Positions 62,282-64,000 of a DNA stretch of 64,000 nucleotides are shown here, in pieces. The translations under genes and the position numbers were made by a program. Source of the DNA: Desulforhopalus vacuolatus. GTDB taxonomy: Bacteria > Desulfobacterota > Desulfobulbia > Desulfobulbales > Desulfocapsaceae. The stretch covers positions 124,001 through 188,000 of the forward strand of contig NZ_JAFFPZ010000005.1 of NCBI RefSeq assembly GCF_016918505.1. Direction: 5' to 3'. The first letter of the stretch is position 1. Each line of letters starts with the position of its first letter. The notes under the pieces were generated by a model. That model was not told where the DNA came from. It saw nothing but the letters and a program-made list of their open reading frames with translations, and did not search any database.

Positions 62282-62694
62282 GGGCTGGCAGGAAAGAGGT
62301 TGTGAAAATAAAGCGGTGCTGGCAGAAATTGCCAAAATCAATCAGGACTCAATATAGCTTTTTCAAAGGCGCATGTAAAGATAAGGGGAGGCGGGAGACG
62401 GGAGACAGGGAAAAGCAAAAGACGGAACAGCGAAAAACTTTTTGCCAAAGGAAAGCTCTAAACATGCGAATAAAAGTAAAAAACTTTAAAAAAAGATTTC
62501 CACGCAGTTACGTTCTCTGGTTAACACAAAATGTAAATGGTATTATGCGCAGCCTGGGAGTTGAAATGCCGGAGGGGCAAACCTTGGCCTGCACAGAAAG
62601 AGAGTTGCGTAAACCCGCTGTTCTCTTTAGTGTAAATCGTAGAGGCTTTTTTTCTGGAAGAGTTACAACGTTTGCACACCCCAAATATAAAAAC
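62282..62694. repeat. Gap with a MITE-like repeat copy
   Basis: This 413-bp gap has the purine tract GGCGGGAGACGGGAGACAGG (62390 on), AAAAGACGGAACAGCGAAAAAC, CACGCAGTTACGTTCTCTGG and the end motif ACACAAAATGTAAATGGTAT (62524-62543). From the ATG at 62544 a frame of 50 codons continues uninterrupted into radA. It has no ribosome site and does not resemble RadA, so I treat it as non-coding leader. Confidence 0.6.
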
Positions 62695-64000
62695 ATGAAA
62701 GCGAAAAAAGTACAGAATATCTATGTCTGCCAGCAGTGTGGATATAAGAACAGCAAGTGGCTCGGGCGCTGCCTCGAATGTGGTGCCTGGGGGACCATGG
62801 TAGAGGAGATTGACCTGCCGCCCCAGGGAAAAGGAAGTAGAATAAGCATGGGAAACATGCCGGTGCCTCTGTCAGAGGCCCCGGATGGGGATGAAAATCG
62901 TCTGCGTATCGGTATCGAAGAACTGGACCGCGTCCTGGGAGGAGGTATTGTCACCGGCTCAGTGGTCCTCATTGGCGGGGAGCCGGGCATCGGAAAATCA
63001 ACGTTGCTCCTGCACCTGCTCGCGGCCCTCGCCAATTCATCAGGGAAACGGGTGCTCTACGTCTCGGGAGAGGAATCCGCCCGGCAGATCAAAATGCGTG
63101 CAGACCGTCTCGGTGCCACTCACCCGGATACCTGGCTTGCCACCGAGACCAGTGTTGAGCACATTGTGCAGATGGCCGCTGAGATGAAACCGGCACTGCT
63201 GGCTGTTGATTCTGTGCAGACGCTCTCCTGCGAGGGGGTCGCGTCTTCGCCCGGTTCTGTCAGCCAGATTCGTGAATCCACTGCCAGACTGATTGAGTTT
63301 GCCAAGACCCGTAACATTCCCGTGGTACTGGTTGGGCATGTTACTAAAGATGGCTCCATCGCCGGGCCAAAGGTGCTGGAGCACATGGTTGATACCGTGC
63401 TCTATTTTGAGGGGGATCGCAGTCATGCCTTCCGAATCCTGCGTACGGTGAAGAACCGTTTCGGTTCCGCCAGTGAGATCGGTGTGTTCGAGATGAAAGA
63501 AGAGGGTTTGGTAGAAGTGAAGAATCCTTCCGAGATCTTCCTCGCCGAGCGTCCTCTTGACGAGCCCGGCTCGGTGGTGTTGCCAAGCGTCGAGGGGACC
63601 CGCCCCATCCTTGTGGAGGTGCAGGCGCTGGTCAGCCCCACCAATCTCGGCACCGCCCGGCGTACAGCCATCGGCACGGACCACCAGCGTCTCTCACTGC
63701 TCTGTGCTATTCTTGAGAAAAAAGGTGGTATGGATATGTACGGCAATGATGTCTTTGTCAATATTGCCGGTGGCATTCGCATTGACGAAACGGCGCTTGA
63801 TCTCGGAGTGGTGTGCGCCCTCGCCTCCAGTCTGCTGAATAAACCTATTCCCTCAAGTACGGCAGTTTGTGGTGAGATCGGACTGGCGGGAGAAGTGCGT
63901 GCCGTAGGCCACATGGAGGTTCGGGCGAAGGAGGCTCAGCGTCTTGGCTTTTCCCGTCTTATCCTTCCGGAAACCAATCGACAGCGGATTAAACTGCCGG
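62695..64000 (+). CDS. radA: DNA repair protein RadA (3' end outside the window)
   Basis: At least 435 residues of RadA are present. The N-terminal zinc finger is CQQCGYKNSKWLGRCLECGAW. The RecA-like ATPase has Walker A GEPGIGKST, Walker B LLAVDSVQTL and the RadA-specific KNRFG motif. The Lon-like C-terminal domain (VFVNIAGGIRIDETALDLGV) is cut by the window edge. RadA drives branch migration during recombinational repair and transformation. The ATG at 62695 gives the family N-terminus but lacks a clear Shine-Dalgarno, and a dispersed repeat ends 150 bp upstream. Confidence 0.96.
   Translation, partial: MKAKKVQNIYVCQQCGYKNSKWLGRCLECGAWGTMVEEIDLPPQGKGSRISMGNMPVPLSEAPDGDENRLRIGIEELDRVLGGGIVTGSVVLIGGEPGIGKSTLLLHLLAALANSSGKRVLYVSGEESARQIKMRADRLGATHPDTWLATETSVEHIVQMAAEMKPALLAVDSVQTLSCEGVASSPGSVSQIRESTARLIEFAKTRNIPVVLVGHVTKDGSIAGPKVLEHMVDTVLYFEGDRSHAFRILRTVKNRFGSASEIGVFEMKEEGLVEVKNPSEIFLAERPLDEPGSVVLPSVEGTRPILVEVQALVSPTNLGTARRTAIGTDHQRLSLLCAILEKKGGMDMYGNDVFVNIAGGIRIDETALDLGVVCALASSLLNKPIPSSTAVCGEIGLAGEVRAVGHMEVRAKEAQRLGFSRLILPETNRQRIKLP

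Noticed and set aside
62544-62694. N-terminal extension of RadA from an in-frame ATG at 62544
   Set aside because: The extra 50 residues do not resemble RadA, no ribosome site precedes them and the ATG abuts a dispersed repeat.

Overview
The window looks like chromosome of a sulfate- or sulfur-metabolising member of Desulfobacterota, most plausibly the Desulfobulbales. That is an inference from gene content, not a proven assignment. Supporting content is a Dvulg-type I-C CRISPR system, two TauE/SafE (sulfite/sulfonate) exporters, a sulfur-type ArsR/rhodanese/permease operon, a ferredoxin-dependent 2-oxoacid oxidoreductase, a Tat-exported AprA/FrdA-like flavoprotein, an LUD protein, L-lactate permease and large NAD-glutamate dehydrogenase. 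No tRNA, rRNA, transposase or phage gene was recognised.

Layout. 1-9.6 kb: CRISPR array (26 identical repeats, continuing off the left edge), leader, and a complete leftward type I-C operon cas3-cas5-cas8c-cas7-cas4-cas1-cas2. A strong internal Shine-Dalgarno and start for the small subunit Cas11c lies inside cas8c. 10.2-14.1 kb: a methyltransferase/ATP-grasp fusion, then ArsR regulator, rhodanese and TauE permease. 14.5-25.4 kb: a divergent regulatory locus. Leftward, a seven-gene set (unknown protein, membrane histidine kinase, receiver, TauE exporter, membrane protein, PEP-synthase-like protein, receiver) starts at a textbook sigma-54 promoter. Rightward lie a PAS kinase and an NtrC-type activator with intact GAFTGA. 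GGTAAC repeats between them fit enhancer sites. 25.4-29.2 kb: ferredoxin, haem-b-type membrane protein, Tat flavoprotein and LUD protein. 29.4-33.6 kb: an AT-rich pair of exported proteins of unknown function, probably acquired. 33.9-37.4 kb: small conserved genes among dense dispersed repeats. 37.5-43.6 kb: NAD-glutamate dehydrogenase and korDABC, which together would carry glutamate to succinyl-CoA. 44-46.7 kb: gshB and catalase, with a frameshifted Fur/PerR-like remnant upstream of catalase. 47.7-49.9 kb: tandem FGE/C-type-lectin-fold genes. 50.4-52.2 kb: gshA with a structured leader. 52.2-56.7 kb: macA-macB-outer-membrane factor. 57.4-59.1 kb: lactate permease. 60-62.3 kb: EI24 protein, CYTH protein, aldo/keto reductase. 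62.7 kb to the end: radA, cut by the window edge.

The strongest unexpected signal is in the tandem FGE genes (47850-49881). In their last ~45 codons the copies differ in 13 codons; 17 of 20 base differences fall on codon positions 1-2, most changed codons are NNC or NNT with a fixed third base, and the 32 unchanged codons show no silent difference. A fully identical 3' tail and a conserved downstream inverted repeat follow. This is the footprint expected of adenine-directed mutagenesis by a diversity-generating retroelement (DGR). No reverse transcriptase or template repeat is visible in the window, so they would have to be elsewhere.

Three families of non-coding dispersed repeats fill most intergenic gaps from 9.7 kb onward. 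Many are MITE-like or palindromic and occur in both orientations.
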